Source of the DNA: Lentzea aerocolonigenes
GTDB lineage: Bacteria; Actinomycetota; Actinomycetes; Mycobacteriales; Pseudonocardiaceae
Assembly: GCF_000955955.1 (NCBI RefSeq)
Contig: NZ_JYJG01000212.1
Span: forward strand, 1-41,583
Reading direction: 5' to 3'
DNA: 41,583 bases
Position 1 is the stretch's first letter; each line of letters begins with the position of its first letter. The position numbers and the translations under genes are program-made. Shown here piece by piece: positions 17,356-25,675 of the stretch. The notes below the pieces were generated by a model, which was given only the letters and a program-made list of their open reading frames with translations, was not told the DNA's origin and ran no database searches.

Positions 17356-18078
17356 TCAGCCCACTCGATAGGCGAAGTCAGGCATGTCTGTGACGAACAT
17401 CTGACCCGGCGCGTGCGTGATCGCGAACGGCGGCTTGGACTTCATCAGCACCGCCTGCGGAGTCACGCCGCACGCCCAGAACACCGGCACGTCACCGGGT
17501 TCGGGCTCGACCGCGTCGCCGAAGTCCGGTTGCTCGATGTCGGAGATCCCGAGCATGCGCGGATCTCCCGCGCCGACCGGAGCCCCGTGCACCGACGGCA
17601 TCAGCGCGGTGACCTTGTGCGCCATGTCCACAAGGGACTCCGGAATCCAGCGCATCGACACGACCATCGGTCCGTGCAGCCTTCCCGCGGGCCGGCACTG
17701 GATGTCCGTGACGAACATCGAGACGTTCTTCGCCTGATCCACGTGCCGCAAAGGGACTCCGGCGTTTTCCAGTGCCGTCTCGAACGTGAAGCTGCAGCCG
17801 ATCAGGAACGTCACCAGGTCGTCGCGCCAGAACTCCGTGGCGTCCTCGGGTTCCGCGATGAGCTCACCGTGCTCCCAGATGCGGTAGCGCGGCGCGTGGG
17901 TGCGCACATCGGCGTCCTGCTTGAGCGCGCTGACGGTCTCGCCGGCGTCCAGCACGTCGAGCACCGGACACGGCTTGGGGTTGCGGTGGGTGAAGAGGAG
18001 GAAGTCGTACGCCCAGTCCTTGGGGATGGCGATCAGGTTGGCCTGCGCCTGTCCCGGTGCCTTGCCCGCCGTCGTCAT
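17356..18078 (-). CDS. Putative hydro-lyase / D-glutamate cyclase-like protein (DUF1445)
   Basis: A 240-residue DUF1445 protein. Family signatures are strong: QANLIAIPKDWAYDFLLF near the N-terminus, RNPKPCPVLDV, FLIGCSFTFE, and FWACGVTPQ. Relatives include mammalian D-glutamate cyclase and bacterial putative hydro-lyases often linked to 5-oxoproline or organic acid use. The N-terminus seems about 20 residues shorter than in most bacterial members. ATG 18078 overlaps the stop of the MFS transporter gene by 4 nt, so the two form an operon and the transporter probably imports the substrate. Confidence 0.88.
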   Translation of the reverse strand: MTTAGKAPGQAQANLIAIPKDWAYDFLLFTHRNPKPCPVLDVLDAGETVSALKQDADVRTHAPRYRIWEHGELIAEPEDATEFWRDDLVTFLIGCSFTFETALENAGVPLRHVDQAKNVSMFVTDIQCRPAGRLHGPMVVSMRWIPESLVDMAHKVTALMPSVHGAPVGAGDPRMLGISDIEQPDFGDAVEPEPGDVPVFWACGVTPQAVLMKSKPPFAITHAPGQMFVTDMPDFAYRVG

Positions 18079-19319
18079 TCGAGCTCCTTGTTGACCGTCT
18101 CCGGCAACCAGATCAGTGCGACGACAGCGATTCCGTACGCCGCCGCTCCGAACAGCATCGCACCGCCGATGCCCAGCCGGTCGGCCATGAATCCGACCAG
18201 GCCGGGGAAGACAGCGCCGAACGCGCGCCCGAGGTTGTACGTGAAGCCCTGTCCCGTGCCGCGCAACTGCGTCGGGTAGAGCTCCGACAGATAGCTGCCG
18301 AACCCGCTGAAGATCGCACTCATGCAGAACCCGAGCGGGAAGCCGAGGAACATCACCAACGTGTTGGCGCCATTGGGAATCTGCGTGTACGCCACGATCA
18401 GCAGCGCGCTGGCGACCGCGAACAGCACGAAGGTCTTCTTGCGTCCCAGGTAGTCCGTGAGATAGCCACCGCTGACGTACCCGATCCACGCGCCGGTGAT
18501 GAGAAACGCGAGATATCCGCCCGTGCCGATGATCGTCAGGTGGCGGCCGGTCTGCAGGAAGGCGGGCAGCCACTGCGCCAGCGTGTAGTACCCGCCCTGC
18601 ACACCGGTGGCGAGCAGCGAGGCGAACAACGTCGTCTTGAGCATCGGGCCCTGGAAGATCTTCGGGAACGTGCCGCGGGGTTTCGGCTGCGCCTCGACCG
18701 CGGGCGCGTCGTCGACGTTGCGGCGCACGTAGAAGATGAGGATCGCGGGCAGCGCGCCGGTCCAGAACATGATCCGCCACGACCACGACGGGTCGGCCAG
18801 CGAGGCGACCAGCGTGTTGACGATGACGGCGAGGCCCCAGCCGACCGCCCACGCGCTCTGGATGAACGCCACGGTGCGGCCGCGGTACTTCGGCTTGCAG
18901 TACTCGGCCACCAGGATCGCGCCGGCCGCCCACTCGCCGCCGAACCCGAGTCCCTGCAGGCCGCGGAAGATCAGCAACGTCTCGTAGCTCGTCGCGAAGC
19001 CGCACAGCACGGTGAAGAACGCGTACGCGGCGACCGTGATGACCAGGGTTTTGGAGCGGCCGAACCGGTCCGCCATCACGCCGGCGACCGCGCCGCCGAT
19101 GGCGCTCATCAGCAGGGTGGACGTGCCCAGCAGGCCCGCTTCCGCCTTGGTGAGGCCGAAGTAGCCGGAGATCGCGACCAGACTCAGCGGCAGGACCCAG
19201 TAGTCGTAGGAGTCCAGCCCGTAGCCGCCGAACGCGCCGACGAACGCGCGCCTGCCCTTCTGGCCGAGACTGCGGAACCAGGCGAAACGGCCTGTGTCCT
19301 CGGTCGTGGTCATGCTCAT
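18075..19319 (-). CDS. MFS transporter, metabolite:proton symporter type
   Basis: A 414-residue, 12-TM major facilitator of the sugar/metabolite:H+ symporter branch. Motifs include the loop 2-3 signature DRFGRSKTL, the FGGEW segment in TM5 typical of organic- and aromatic-acid symporters, and YLGRKKT in the central repeat. Coupled to the DUF1445 gene, it probably takes up a small carboxylate such as an amino-acid or pyroglutamate-like acid. The ATG at 19319 follows GAGGTG by about 5 nt on the minus strand; ATG 19313 is an alternative. The promoter region carries a palindrome (19389-19401). Confidence 0.92.
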   Translation of the reverse strand: MSMTTTEDTGRFAWFRSLGQKGRRAFVGAFGGYGLDSYDYWVLPLSLVAISGYFGLTKAEAGLLGTSTLLMSAIGGAVAGVMADRFGRSKTLVITVAAYAFFTVLCGFATSYETLLIFRGLQGLGFGGEWAAGAILVAEYCKPKYRGRTVAFIQSAWAVGWGLAVIVNTLVASLADPSWSWRIMFWTGALPAILIFYVRRNVDDAPAVEAQPKPRGTFPKIFQGPMLKTTLFASLLATGVQGGYYTLAQWLPAFLQTGRHLTIIGTGGYLAFLITGAWIGYVSGGYLTDYLGRKKTFVLFAVASALLIVAYTQIPNGANTLVMFLGFPLGFCMSAIFSGFGSYLSELYPTQLRGTGQGFTYNLGRAFGAVFPGLVGFMADRLGIGGAMLFGAAAYGIAVVALIWLPETVNKELE

Positions 19320-19371
19320 GGGACACCTCGCAGCGTGGTGGAGGAGTGGTCGAGTGTGATGCGGACCTCAG

Positions 19372-19401
19372 TGACTAGCACTGTACGAATTGTTCAACAA
19401 T
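19372..19401 (-). promoter_or_regulatory. Promoter and palindromic operator of the MFS-DUF1445 operon
   Basis: On the minus strand TTGTTG (19395-19400) and TAGTCA (19372-19377) are 17 bp apart, with TGC before the -10 as an extended element. The -35 box lies inside a perfect palindrome, ATTGTT-C-AACAAT (19389-19401), of the kind bound by FCD-type GntR regulators. No such regulator is encoded in the window. Confidence 0.55.
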
Positions 19402-19501
19402 CCCACAAGACCACAATTCAACGATCCGACAACGGGCGGAGCACCTCCAGGGCGGGCTTCGTGTTCCCGCAAACCCACCACGCGCGCTCCTCAGCTGGGC
19501 C

Positions 19502-19507
19502 TACCCT
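19502..19507 (+). promoter_or_regulatory. Leaderless -10 box of the alpha/beta hydrolase gene
   Basis: TACCCT, 6 nt before GTG 19514. Confidence 0.4.
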
Positions 19508-19513
19508 GATTTT

Positions 19514-20344
19514 GTGGTCACCCAAGCGACTTCGCGTGACGGCACTCCCATCGGCTACCGCACCACCGGCGCCGGGCCCGGTGTGGTCGTCGTCCACGGC
19601 GCGATGGAGTCGTCGAAGGACTACGAGAAGCTGGCGCGAGCACTCGCGGACGAGTTCACGGTCCACTTCCTCGACCGGCGCGGCCGTGGGGGGAGCGGGC
19701 CGCACACTGCGGAGCACAGCCTGAAAACCGAGGTCGAGGACGTCGAAGCCGTCGTGGCGGCCACCAGGTCGCGGCGGCTGTTCGGGGTCGGCTCCGGCGG
19801 CCTGATCGCACTGGAATCCGCGCTGCTCCTCCCCGGCATCACCCACGTCGCCGCCTACCAGCTACCGGTCCACCTGCCCCACAAGAAACACGTCCTCGAG
19901 CAGTTCGAGAACGAGGTCGCGGACGGCAAGAAGGCCGAGGCCCTGGTCACGGTCCTCAAAGGCGTGGGCGTCGGGCCGCGCTGGCTGCGCGTGCTGCCGC
20001 GTCCGCTCTTGACCGCGCTGCTGCGCAAGCTCATCCGGGAAGACCAGGAGGAGCTCACCAGACTGCTGCCGACCGTCCCCCAGGACTTCCGGATCGTCGG
20101 TGAGGCCCACGCGAACCTGGAGCGGTTCAACGCCCTCACGGCCAACGTGGCGTTGATGGGCGGCTCGAAGGCCCCGCGATACCTCAAGGACGCCCAGGCC
20201 ACCGTTGGCGCGTTCATTCCGCTCGCCGCCGTGGCCGAACTGCGCGGAGCCGACCACAACAGCGCGATCAGAGGCCCGCAGCTCGTCGTTCCGGAGCTCA
20301 GGAAGTTCCTCAGTTCGGGTTCGGCACGTGCCCGAACTCGGTGA
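19514..20344 (+). CDS. Alpha/beta hydrolase-fold protein with altered nucleophile elbow
   Basis: A 276-residue protein with the alpha/beta hydrolase layout: VVVVHGAMESS oxyanion-hole strand (residues about 24-34), LDRRGRGGSG, a nucleophile elbow, and DHNSA with the expected catalytic His near the end. The elbow reads GVGSGG (residues 91-96). Aligned with the usual GHSMGG, the nucleophile position (93) is Gly and a Ser occupies the next position. It may be inactive, or Ser94 may serve with a shifted geometry. The C-terminal 35 bp overlap the convergent Lon-domain gene. Substrate unknown. Confidence 0.82.
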   Translation: MVTQATSRDGTPIGYRTTGAGPGVVVVHGAMESSKDYEKLARALADEFTVHFLDRRGRGGSGPHTAEHSLKTEVEDVEAVVAATRSRRLFGVGSGGLIALESALLLPGITHVAAYQLPVHLPHKKHVLEQFENEVADGKKAEALVTVLKGVGVGPRWLRVLPRPLLTALLRKLIREDQEELTRLLPTVPQDFRIVGEAHANLERFNALTANVALMGGSKAPRYLKDAQATVGAFIPLAAVAELRGADHNSAIRGPQLVVPELRKFLSSGSARARTR

Positions 20345-20990
20345 GCGGCACGGGAACGGCCTTCAGCGCGCTGAGAATCCCGGTCTCGCGGTGCAGCATC
20401 CGTCTGACGAGCCTGAGTCGCCGGGCCGGCGACGTCTCCTCCAGCAACCGCTGGCGGTCCTCGACGGGCAGCAGGCAGTCCGCGGCCAGCAGGTACGACA
20501 GCGCGCCCAGTTCGACGTCCTCGGCCGGCGCGGACCAGTCCTCGCGGTGCCACGCGGCTCCGCAGTACCGCTCGTGGGCCGCGCGCGCTCCCCGTTCGAG
20601 AATCGGCACGACCTCCTTCGCCGCTTCGGGCACCGGTGAGTCGTCGAGGTATTCGACGCGGCCGAGCAGGTACGGCGCGGTCGTGGTGTCGACGTCGACC
20701 AGGCGGAAACGCTGCACGCCGCGCGTCACGATGTCGAACCGGCCCTCCGGCAACGGGCGGGCGTCGAGCAGGTCGGCGGAGCAGCCGATGTCCTTGAGGG
20801 AGCCGATGTTGTCGGCGCCCACCTCCCAGCCCTCCTTGATGCACACGACCCCGAACGTGCGGCCGAAGAGCGATCCGGTCATCAGGTCGACGACGAGCTG
20901 GCGGTAGCGCGGCTCGAAGATGTGCAGCGGCAAGGACGCCCCGGGCAACAGCACTGTGCCCAGGGGGAAGAGGGGAAGCGTCTCTGCCAC
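20310..20990 (-). CDS. Lon protease N-terminal (substrate-binding) domain protein
   Basis: A 226-residue stand-alone LON-SB domain protein: LPLFPLGTVLLPGASLPLHI, then FEPRYRQLV, and GCSADLLDARPLPEGRF. No ATPase or protease domain follows, so it is not Lon. Such proteins are widespread in actinobacteria, with unknown substrate or a suggested protein-quality-control role. Start at GTG 20990 is set by TAACGT at 20997-21002 on the minus strand, 6 nt upstream; that box overlaps the nrtR stop codon. Confidence 0.88.
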   Translation of the reverse strand: MAETLPLFPLGTVLLPGASLPLHIFEPRYRQLVVDLMTGSLFGRTFGVVCIKEGWEVGADNIGSLKDIGCSADLLDARPLPEGRFDIVTRGVQRFRLVDVDTTTAPYLLGRVEYLDDSPVPEAAKEVVPILERGARAAHERYCGAAWHREDWSAPAEDVELGALSYLLAADCLLPVEDRQRLLEETSPARRLRLVRRMLHRETGILSALKAVPVPLTEFGHVPNPN

Positions 20991-20996
20991 GCGTCC

Positions 20997-21002
20997 ACGT
21001 TA
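20997..21002 (-). promoter_or_regulatory. Leaderless -10 box of the Lon-domain gene
   Basis: TAACGT, 6 nt before GTG 20990 on the minus strand; its TAA is the stop codon of the upstream nrtR-like gene. Confidence 0.4.
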
Positions 21003-21704
21003 CGTGGTGCCACTCCCGCCCGCCGGACGGCCGGATCCCGGCGGCCTCAACACGGCGAACGGATCGGTCACCTTGATTCCCTTGGCGCTGAACCGGAACA
21101 GCGCCGCGGGACGGCCGCCGGACGGGCCGGGGGGAGCGGTGCCACCCGTCGGTTCCAGCAACAACCGGCGCGACAGCACCCGTTGGAGGTTCGTCGCGGA
21201 CACCCGGTAACCGAGCGCGGCCGAGTAGTGGTCGCGCAGCAGCGAGATCGTGAACTCCGGTGGCGCCAACGCGAATCCGAGGTTCGTGTACGACAGCTTC
21301 GAGGCGAGCCGGTGCCGTGCCCGATGCACGATCGAGGCGTGGTCGAAGGCCATCGGAGGGAGCGTGTCCACGCAGTGCCATTCGGTGTCCGACGGGCGTT
21401 CCGGATCGGCGTCCGACGGGACGAGTCCGAGGAACGCGGTCGCGACCACGCGAGGGCCGGGGACGCGATCGGGAGCGCTGAACACGGCCAGCTGCTCGAC
21501 GTGTGACAACTGTCGCACGTCGACTTTTTCGGTCAGCTGACGGCGGATGGAGGTCTCCACGTCCTCGTCCACCCGAAGTCCACCACCCGGCAACGACCAG
21601 CGGTGAGCGTGCGGCTCCCGTGCGCGCTCCCACAGCATGACCTGGAGTGACGCACCTCTCACCCGCAGCACAGCTGCCAGAACTTCATGCCCCACGCCCG
21701 CCAC
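21000..21704 (-). CDS. nrtR: NrtR-type Nudix-related transcriptional regulator of NAD biosynthesis
   Basis: A 234-residue protein with an N-terminal Nudix-like domain (about residues 5-140) and a C-terminal winged-helix region (about 150-220), the NrtR architecture. NrtR repressors sense ADP-ribose as a signal of NAD turnover. The Nudix box is degenerate: in the REUxEExGU section the residues are R55-Q56-L57-T58-E59-K60-V61-D62-V63, so two of the metal-binding Glu and the Gly are lost. That fits a sensor rather than a hydrolase. It is divergent from nadABC across a 64-bp gap holding a palindrome. Start GTG 21704 lies 7 nt after TAGTAT; longer forms would overrun the operator. Confidence 0.85.
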   Translation of the reverse strand: MAGVGHEVLAAVLRVRGASLQVMLWERAREPHAHRWSLPGGGLRVDEDVETSIRRQLTEKVDVRQLSHVEQLAVFSAPDRVPGPRVVATAFLGLVPSDADPERPSDTEWHCVDTLPPMAFDHASIVHRARHRLASKLSYTNLGFALAPPEFTISLLRDHYSAALGYRVSATNLQRVLSRRLLLEPTGGTAPPGPSGGRPAALFRFSAKGIKVTDPFAVLRPPGSGRPAGGSGTT

Positions 21705-21711
21705 TCGGCTG

Positions 21712-21718
21712 ATACTAT
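21712..21718. promoter_or_regulatory. Shared symmetric -10 region between nrtR and nadA
   Basis: ATACTAT reads TAGTAT on the minus strand (21712-21717, 7 nt before nrtR GTG 21704) and TACTAT on the plus strand (21713-21718). Both could serve as -10 boxes for divergent transcription. Confidence 0.45.
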
Positions 21719-21725
21719 CGGCGAC

Positions 21726-21748
21726 GTTTTCGACCAGTAGGCGAAAAC
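21726..21748. promoter_or_regulatory. Candidate NrtR operator upstream of nadA
   Basis: Perfect inverted repeat GTTTTCG (21726-21732), 9-bp spacer, CGAAAAC (21742-21748). It lies between the putative -10 region and the nadA start, where a bound repressor would block transcription of nadABC and possibly nrtR. Confidence 0.6.
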
Positions 21749-21768
21749 CTGGAACCGAGGAGGCAGCG

Positions 21769-22788
21769 ATGGTCGCTACCGCAACTGTGGAGCGAACCGC
21801 GTCAGGTGTGTTCGGCGGAGTCGAGCCGGACGCGGCGTGGCGTGACGAGGTGTTGCGCCTCGCGAAGGAGCGGGACGCCGTCATCCTGGCGCACAACTAC
21901 CAGCTGCCCGAGATCCAGGACATCGCCCACCACACCGGCGACTCGCTGGCGCTGTCCCGCATCGCGGCGCAGTCCGACGCGCAGACCATCATCTTCTGCG
22001 GCGTGCACTTCATGGCCGAGACCGCGAAGATCCTGGCGCCAGAGAAGACCGTCCTGATCCCGGACGAGCGCGCTGGTTGCTCGCTGGCCGACTCGATCAC
22101 CGGCGCCCAGCTGCGCGAGTGGAAGGCGCAGCACCCCGGCGCGGTCGTCGTGTCGTACGTGAACACCACGGCCGAGGTGAAGGCCGAGACGGACATCTGC
22201 TGCACGTCGTCCAACGCCGTCGACGTGGTGCGCTCGATCCCGGCCGACCGCGAGGTGCTGTTCTGCCCGGACCAGTTCCTGGGCGCGCACGTGAAGCGCG
22301 AGACGGGCCGCGAGAACCTGCAGATCTGGGCGGGCGAGTGCCACGTGCACGCCGGCATCAACGGCCCTGAGCTGGCCGAACGCGCCGCCGCGAACCCGGA
22401 CGCCGACCTGTTCATCCACCCGGAGTGCGGGTGCGCGACGTCGGCTCTGTACCTGAGCGGCGAGGGCATCGTGCCGGCGGAGAAGGTCAAGATCCTCTCG
22501 ACCGGCGACATGATCACCGCGGCCCGCTCGACGAACGCCCGCAAGGTGCTCGTCGCGACCGAGGTCGGCATGCTGCACCAGCTGCGCAAGGCCGCTCCGG
22601 AGATCGACTTCCGCGCCGTGAACGACCGCGCGTCCTGCACCTACATGAAGATGATCACGCCGGCCGCGTTGCTGCGTTGCGTGCGTGAGGGTCTGGACGA
22701 GGTGCACGTGGACCTGGAAACCGCTCGCAGGGCTGAGGGTGCCGTGCAGCGCATGATCGAGATCGGCCAGCCCGGCGGCGGTGAGTGA
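21769..22788 (+). CDS. nadA: Quinolinate synthase A (NadA)
   Basis: Condenses iminoaspartate with dihydroxyacetone phosphate to quinolinate, using a 4Fe-4S cluster. The 339-residue protein has the three-fold repeated NadA domains. Cysteine motifs [22 protein letters not shown] and HPECGC supply the three cluster ligands; [11 protein letters not shown] and [10 protein letters not shown] are typical. ATG 21769 is preceded by GAGGAGG at good spacing, fixing this start. First gene of a coupled nadA-nadB-nadC operon; nadB starts at the last base of the nadA stop codon. Confidence 0.97.
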   Translation: MVATATVERTASGVFGGVEPDAAWRDEVLRLAKERDAVILAHNYQLPEIQDIAHHTGDSLALSRIAAQSDAQTIIFCGVHFMAETAKILAPEKTVLIPDERAGCSLADSITGAQLREWKAQHPGAVVVSYVNTTAEVKAETDICCTSSNAVDVVRSIPADREVLFCPDQFLGAHVKRETGRENLQIWAGECHVHAGINGPELAERAAANPDADLFIHPECGCATSALYLSGEGIVPAEKVKILSTGDMITAARSTNARKVLVATEVGMLHQLRKAAPEIDFRAVNDRASCTYMKMITPAALLRCVREGLDEVHVDLETARRAEGAVQRMIEIGQPGGGE

Positions 22789-24401
22789 TGGCCGCGCGCT
22801 GGGAGGCGCGGGCAGACCTGATCGTGGTCGGTACGGGCGTGGCAGGCCTGACGGCCGCGCTGCACGCGCGTGAGCTGGGGCTTCGCGTTCTCGTCGTCAC
22901 CAAGGCGGCGGGCGACGACGGCAACACCCGCTGGGCTCAGGGCGGCGTCGCCGTCGTCATGGAGGACCAGCACGACCCCGGTGACTCTGTTTCGCGGCAC
23001 ATCGAGGACACGCTGACGGCGGGCGCGGGCCTCTGCGACGCGGCGGCGGTCTCGGCGATCATCTCCGACGGTCCGGCCGCGGTGGCGCAGTTGCGTTCGC
23101 GCGGTGCCGTGTTCGACGCGCGCCCGGACGGCTTGCTGGAGCGGACCCGGGAAGGTGGGCACAGCGCGTTCCGCGTCGTGCACGCCGGTGGTGACGCGAC
23201 CGGTGCCGAGGTCGAGCGCGCTTTGCTGAAGGCCACTGTGGACGGACGGGTTCCCCTGCTGGAGAACCACGTCGCGGTCGACGCGGTGAAGACGCCGCTG
23301 GGTGCGGTGTGCGGTCTGCTGGTTCTGGACGGCAACGGCGTGCCCGGTGTTTTGTCGGCCCCCGCTGTGCTTCTCGCCACGGGTGGTCTTGGCCAGATGT
23401 ACCAAGCAACCTCGAACCCTTCTGTCGCCACTGGTGACGGTCTGGCTCTGGCGTTGCGTGCTGGTGCTCTTGCGGCGGACGTCGAGTTCATCCAGTTCCA
23501 CCCGACCGTTCTGTACACGGGTCGTGGTGCTCGTGGTCGCTGCCCGCTGGTGACGGAGGCCGTGCGCGGCGAAGGTGCCGTGCTGGTCGACGCGACCGGC
23601 GCCCGTGTGATGAAGGGCGTGCACCCGCTGGAAGATCTGGCTCCGCGCGACGTCGTGGCTGCCGCGATCACCCGCCACATGGCGTTGGAGCCCGGCGGCG
23701 TCGACGACCACGTGTTCCTGGACGCGACTTCGTTGCACGACATGGCTTCCCGCTTCCCGACTGTGTACGCGGCCTGCGTCTCGGTGGGGATCGATCCTGC
23801 CGTCGACCCGATTCCGGTCGCCCCTGCGGCCCACTTCGCTTGCGGTGGCGTGGTTTCCACGGTCGACGGCCGCACGGGCGTCACCGGTCTGTACGCGGTC
23901 GGCGAAGTCGCTCGCACGGGCCTGCACGGCGCGAACCGCCTGGCGTCCAACAGCTTGCTCGAAGGTCTGGTCTGCGGCACCCGCGCCGCCGAAGCCGTGG
24001 CCTCCGATCTCGCTCTCGGGCTGGTGATTCCTGCTCGTACGCCTGAGGTGTCGCTGCCTTTCGCCCCCGTGGCGGACCGCGACCTGCTCCAGCGCGTGAT
24101 GTCCCGCTACGCCGCCATCGGCCGCGACGCCGAGGGCCTCGCGGTGGTCGGCTCGGTGCTGGACGTGTCCACTGTGGACAAGCAGCTGGAGTCGCGCGAA
24201 CTGGTGGAGGACGCGGCGCTGACCATGGCCGCCCGCGCCCTGATCGCCGCCGCCGCAGAACGCACCGAGTCGCGCGGCTGCCACGTCCGCACGGACTTCA
24301 CCGAGCGTTCCGAGGCGTGGCAACGCAGTCAGCTAGTCCGGCTCACCCCGACCGGCCAGCCCGTGCTGGCCGATCCTGTTCTGGCAGAGGGTGTCGCATG
24401 A
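22788..24401 (+). CDS. nadB: L-aspartate oxidase (NadB)
   Basis: FAD enzyme that oxidises L-aspartate to iminoaspartate, the substrate of NadA. The 537-residue protein begins with a Rossmann FAD-binding motif (VVGTGVAGLTAAL), followed by NTRWAQGGVAVV, the GGHSAFRVVHAGGDATG active-site region, FIQFHPT, and HFACGGV with a conserved His; TGLHGANRLASNSLLEGLV closes the flavin site. ATG 22788 overlaps the nadA stop (TGATG); GTG 22785 is a one-codon-longer option. Its stop overlaps nadC by 4 nt. Confidence 0.97.
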   Translation: MAARWEARADLIVVGTGVAGLTAALHARELGLRVLVVTKAAGDDGNTRWAQGGVAVVMEDQHDPGDSVSRHIEDTLTAGAGLCDAAAVSAIISDGPAAVAQLRSRGAVFDARPDGLLERTREGGHSAFRVVHAGGDATGAEVERALLKATVDGRVPLLENHVAVDAVKTPLGAVCGLLVLDGNGVPGVLSAPAVLLATGGLGQMYQATSNPSVATGDGLALALRAGALAADVEFIQFHPTVLYTGRGARGRCPLVTEAVRGEGAVLVDATGARVMKGVHPLEDLAPRDVVAAAITRHMALEPGGVDDHVFLDATSLHDMASRFPTVYAACVSVGIDPAVDPIPVAPAAHFACGGVVSTVDGRTGVTGLYAVGEVARTGLHGANRLASNSLLEGLVCGTRAAEAVASDLALGLVIPARTPEVSLPFAPVADRDLLQRVMSRYAAIGRDAEGLAVVGSVLDVSTVDKQLESRELVEDAALTMAARALIAAAAERTESRGCHVRTDFTERSEAWQRSQLVRLTPTGQPVLADPVLAEGVA

Positions 24402-25234
24402 CGATCGATTGGGACGACGCGAACCGGGTCATCCAGCTCGCTCTGGAAGAGGACCTCCGCTACGGCCTGGACGCCACCACGTTGGCGACCGTGCCGGAGA
24501 AGTCCGTTGCCACTGCGGAGATCACGCCGCGGTCGGCCGGTGTGCTGTGCGGCGTTTCCGTTGCGCGCACGGCTTTCCAACGCTATCTGCCAGAGGTCGA
24601 CGTGATCTCCGAGGCCGCCGACGGCGACAAGGCGGTGCCCGGCGAGCCCGCCCTGGTGCTCACCGGCCCGACCCGTGGCCTGCTCACGGTCGAGCGCACG
24701 GCGTTGAACCTGATCTGCCACCTGTCCGGCATCGCCACCCAGACCGCCCGCTGGGTCTCCGCGATCGAGGGCACCTCTTGTGCGGTTCGTGATTCGCGCA
24801 AGACGTTGCCAGGGCTCAGGCTTCTGCAGAAGTACGCGGTCCGGTGCGGCGGCGGCGTGAACCACCGGATGGGCCTCGGCGACGCGATCCTGATCAAGGA
24901 CAACCACGTGGCCGCGGCGGGTTCGGTCGGTGCGGCGATCCGCGCGGCCCGTGCGCACGCGCCGGAGTTGCTGATGGAGGTCGAGGTGGACAGCCTGTCG
25001 CAGCTCGACGAGGCCATCGCCGAGGGCGCGGAACTGGTGCTGCTGGACAACTTCACGCCCGAGCAATGTCTGGAAGCCGTGCGGCGACGGCCGTCGAACG
25101 TGAAGCTGGAGGCGTCCGGCGGGCTGACTCTGGACGTGGCCCGCCGGTACGCCGAAACCGGCGTGGACTACCTCGCGGTCGGTGGCCTCACGCACTCGTC
25201 GCCGTCACTCGACCTCGGCCTGGACCTTTGCTAG
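24398..25234 (+). CDS. nadC: Nicotinate-nucleotide pyrophosphorylase, carboxylating (NadC)
   Basis: Converts quinolinate and PRPP to nicotinic acid mononucleotide, the last step of this operon's pathway. The 278-residue type II phosphoribosyltransferase shows LEEDLRYG at the N-terminus, ERTALNLICHLSGIAT, RDSRKTLPGLRLLQKYAV, GGGVNHRMGL, ILIKDNH and EVEVDS, all quinolinate/PRPP-site motifs. Start overlaps the nadB stop (ATGA). The 3' end overlaps the convergent monooxygenase-like gene by 30 bp. Confidence 0.97.
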   Translation: MTIDWDDANRVIQLALEEDLRYGLDATTLATVPEKSVATAEITPRSAGVLCGVSVARTAFQRYLPEVDVISEAADGDKAVPGEPALVLTGPTRGLLTVERTALNLICHLSGIATQTARWVSAIEGTSCAVRDSRKTLPGLRLLQKYAVRCGGGVNHRMGLGDAILIKDNHVAAAGSVGAAIRAARAHAPELLMEVEVDSLSQLDEAIAEGAELVLLDNFTPEQCLEAVRRRPSNVKLEASGGLTLDVARRYAETGVDYLAVGGLTHSSPSLDLGLDLC

Positions 25235-25633
25235 CGGCTGGTACCGCTCCACGCTGACGTGCTGGACGCCGGGGAAGTTCTGCACCCGGCGCCAGTCCGC
25301 GGTGCGCGAGCCGACTCCGTTGCTGCCCGCCGACACCGCGTCGACGTGGTCCTCGGCGCTGACCCACTCCGCGTAGTTGATGACGCGCTTGCCGTCGTCA
25401 CGGATGTGGAACGCCGCGGAGACGCCGCCGGGGTGCGGGTTCGGCTCGCTCGCCAGCGCGACGAACACCGAGTCGACCCACGCCCGCGCGGTGGCCTCGT
25501 CGGCTGTGTCGACCGTGACCAGGACGACGCAGCCGACCGGCTTGTCACCGCGCGGGTCGCCGGAGCGGTAGAGCGTGTAGCCGTCGAGTTCTTTGCGGTT
25601 GCGGACGAACGGGGGAAGCTCGGGAAGTGTCAT
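25205..25633 (-). CDS. Antibiotic biosynthesis monooxygenase (ABM)-like protein
   Basis: A 142-residue protein with a dimeric alpha-beta barrel-like pattern: VVLVTVDTADEATARAWVDS, then AAFHIRDDGKRVINYAEW, where the INYAEW strand is typical of ABM-domain proteins. ABM members are cofactor-free monooxygenases, heme-degrading enzymes or proteins of unknown role. The gene stands alone behind a promoter with an unusually long spacer and a palindrome typical of MerR-family control (25640-25675), so it is probably inducible. ATG 25633 lies 6 nt after the -10 box, a leaderless start. Confidence 0.75.
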   Translation of the reverse strand: MTLPELPPFVRNRKELDGYTLYRSGDPRGDKPVGCVVLVTVDTADEATARAWVDSVFVALASEPNPHPGGVSAAFHIRDDGKRVINYAEWVSAEDHVDAVSAGSNGVGSRTADWRRVQNFPGVQHVSVERYQPLAKVQAEVE

Positions 25634-25639
25634 GCCTCG

Positions 25640-25675
25640 ATCTTGTGAGCTCGACCTAGATGGAGGTCAAGCTCA
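25640..25675 (-). promoter_or_regulatory. MerR-type promoter and operator of the ABM-like gene
   Basis: Minus strand: TTGACC (25665-25670) and CAAGAT (25640-25645) are separated by 19 bp rather than 17. The spacer and -35 are covered by a palindrome with arms TGAGCTTGACCT (25664-25675) and AGGTCGAGCTCA (25646-25657), 11 of 12 positions matching, 6-bp centre. A long spacer with a dyad on its face is the hallmark of MerR-family promoters. Confidence 0.65.

Noticed and set aside
20310..20990. ATP-dependent protease Lon.
   Set aside because: Only the N-terminal substrate-binding domain is present; the protein ends after 226 residues in an intact gene without AAA or Ser-Lys protease domains.
22641..24323. 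Long minus-strand open frames opposite nadB.
   Set aside because: Mirror frames of a GC-biased coding region; nadB is certain on the plus strand and no start signal is present for the shadow.
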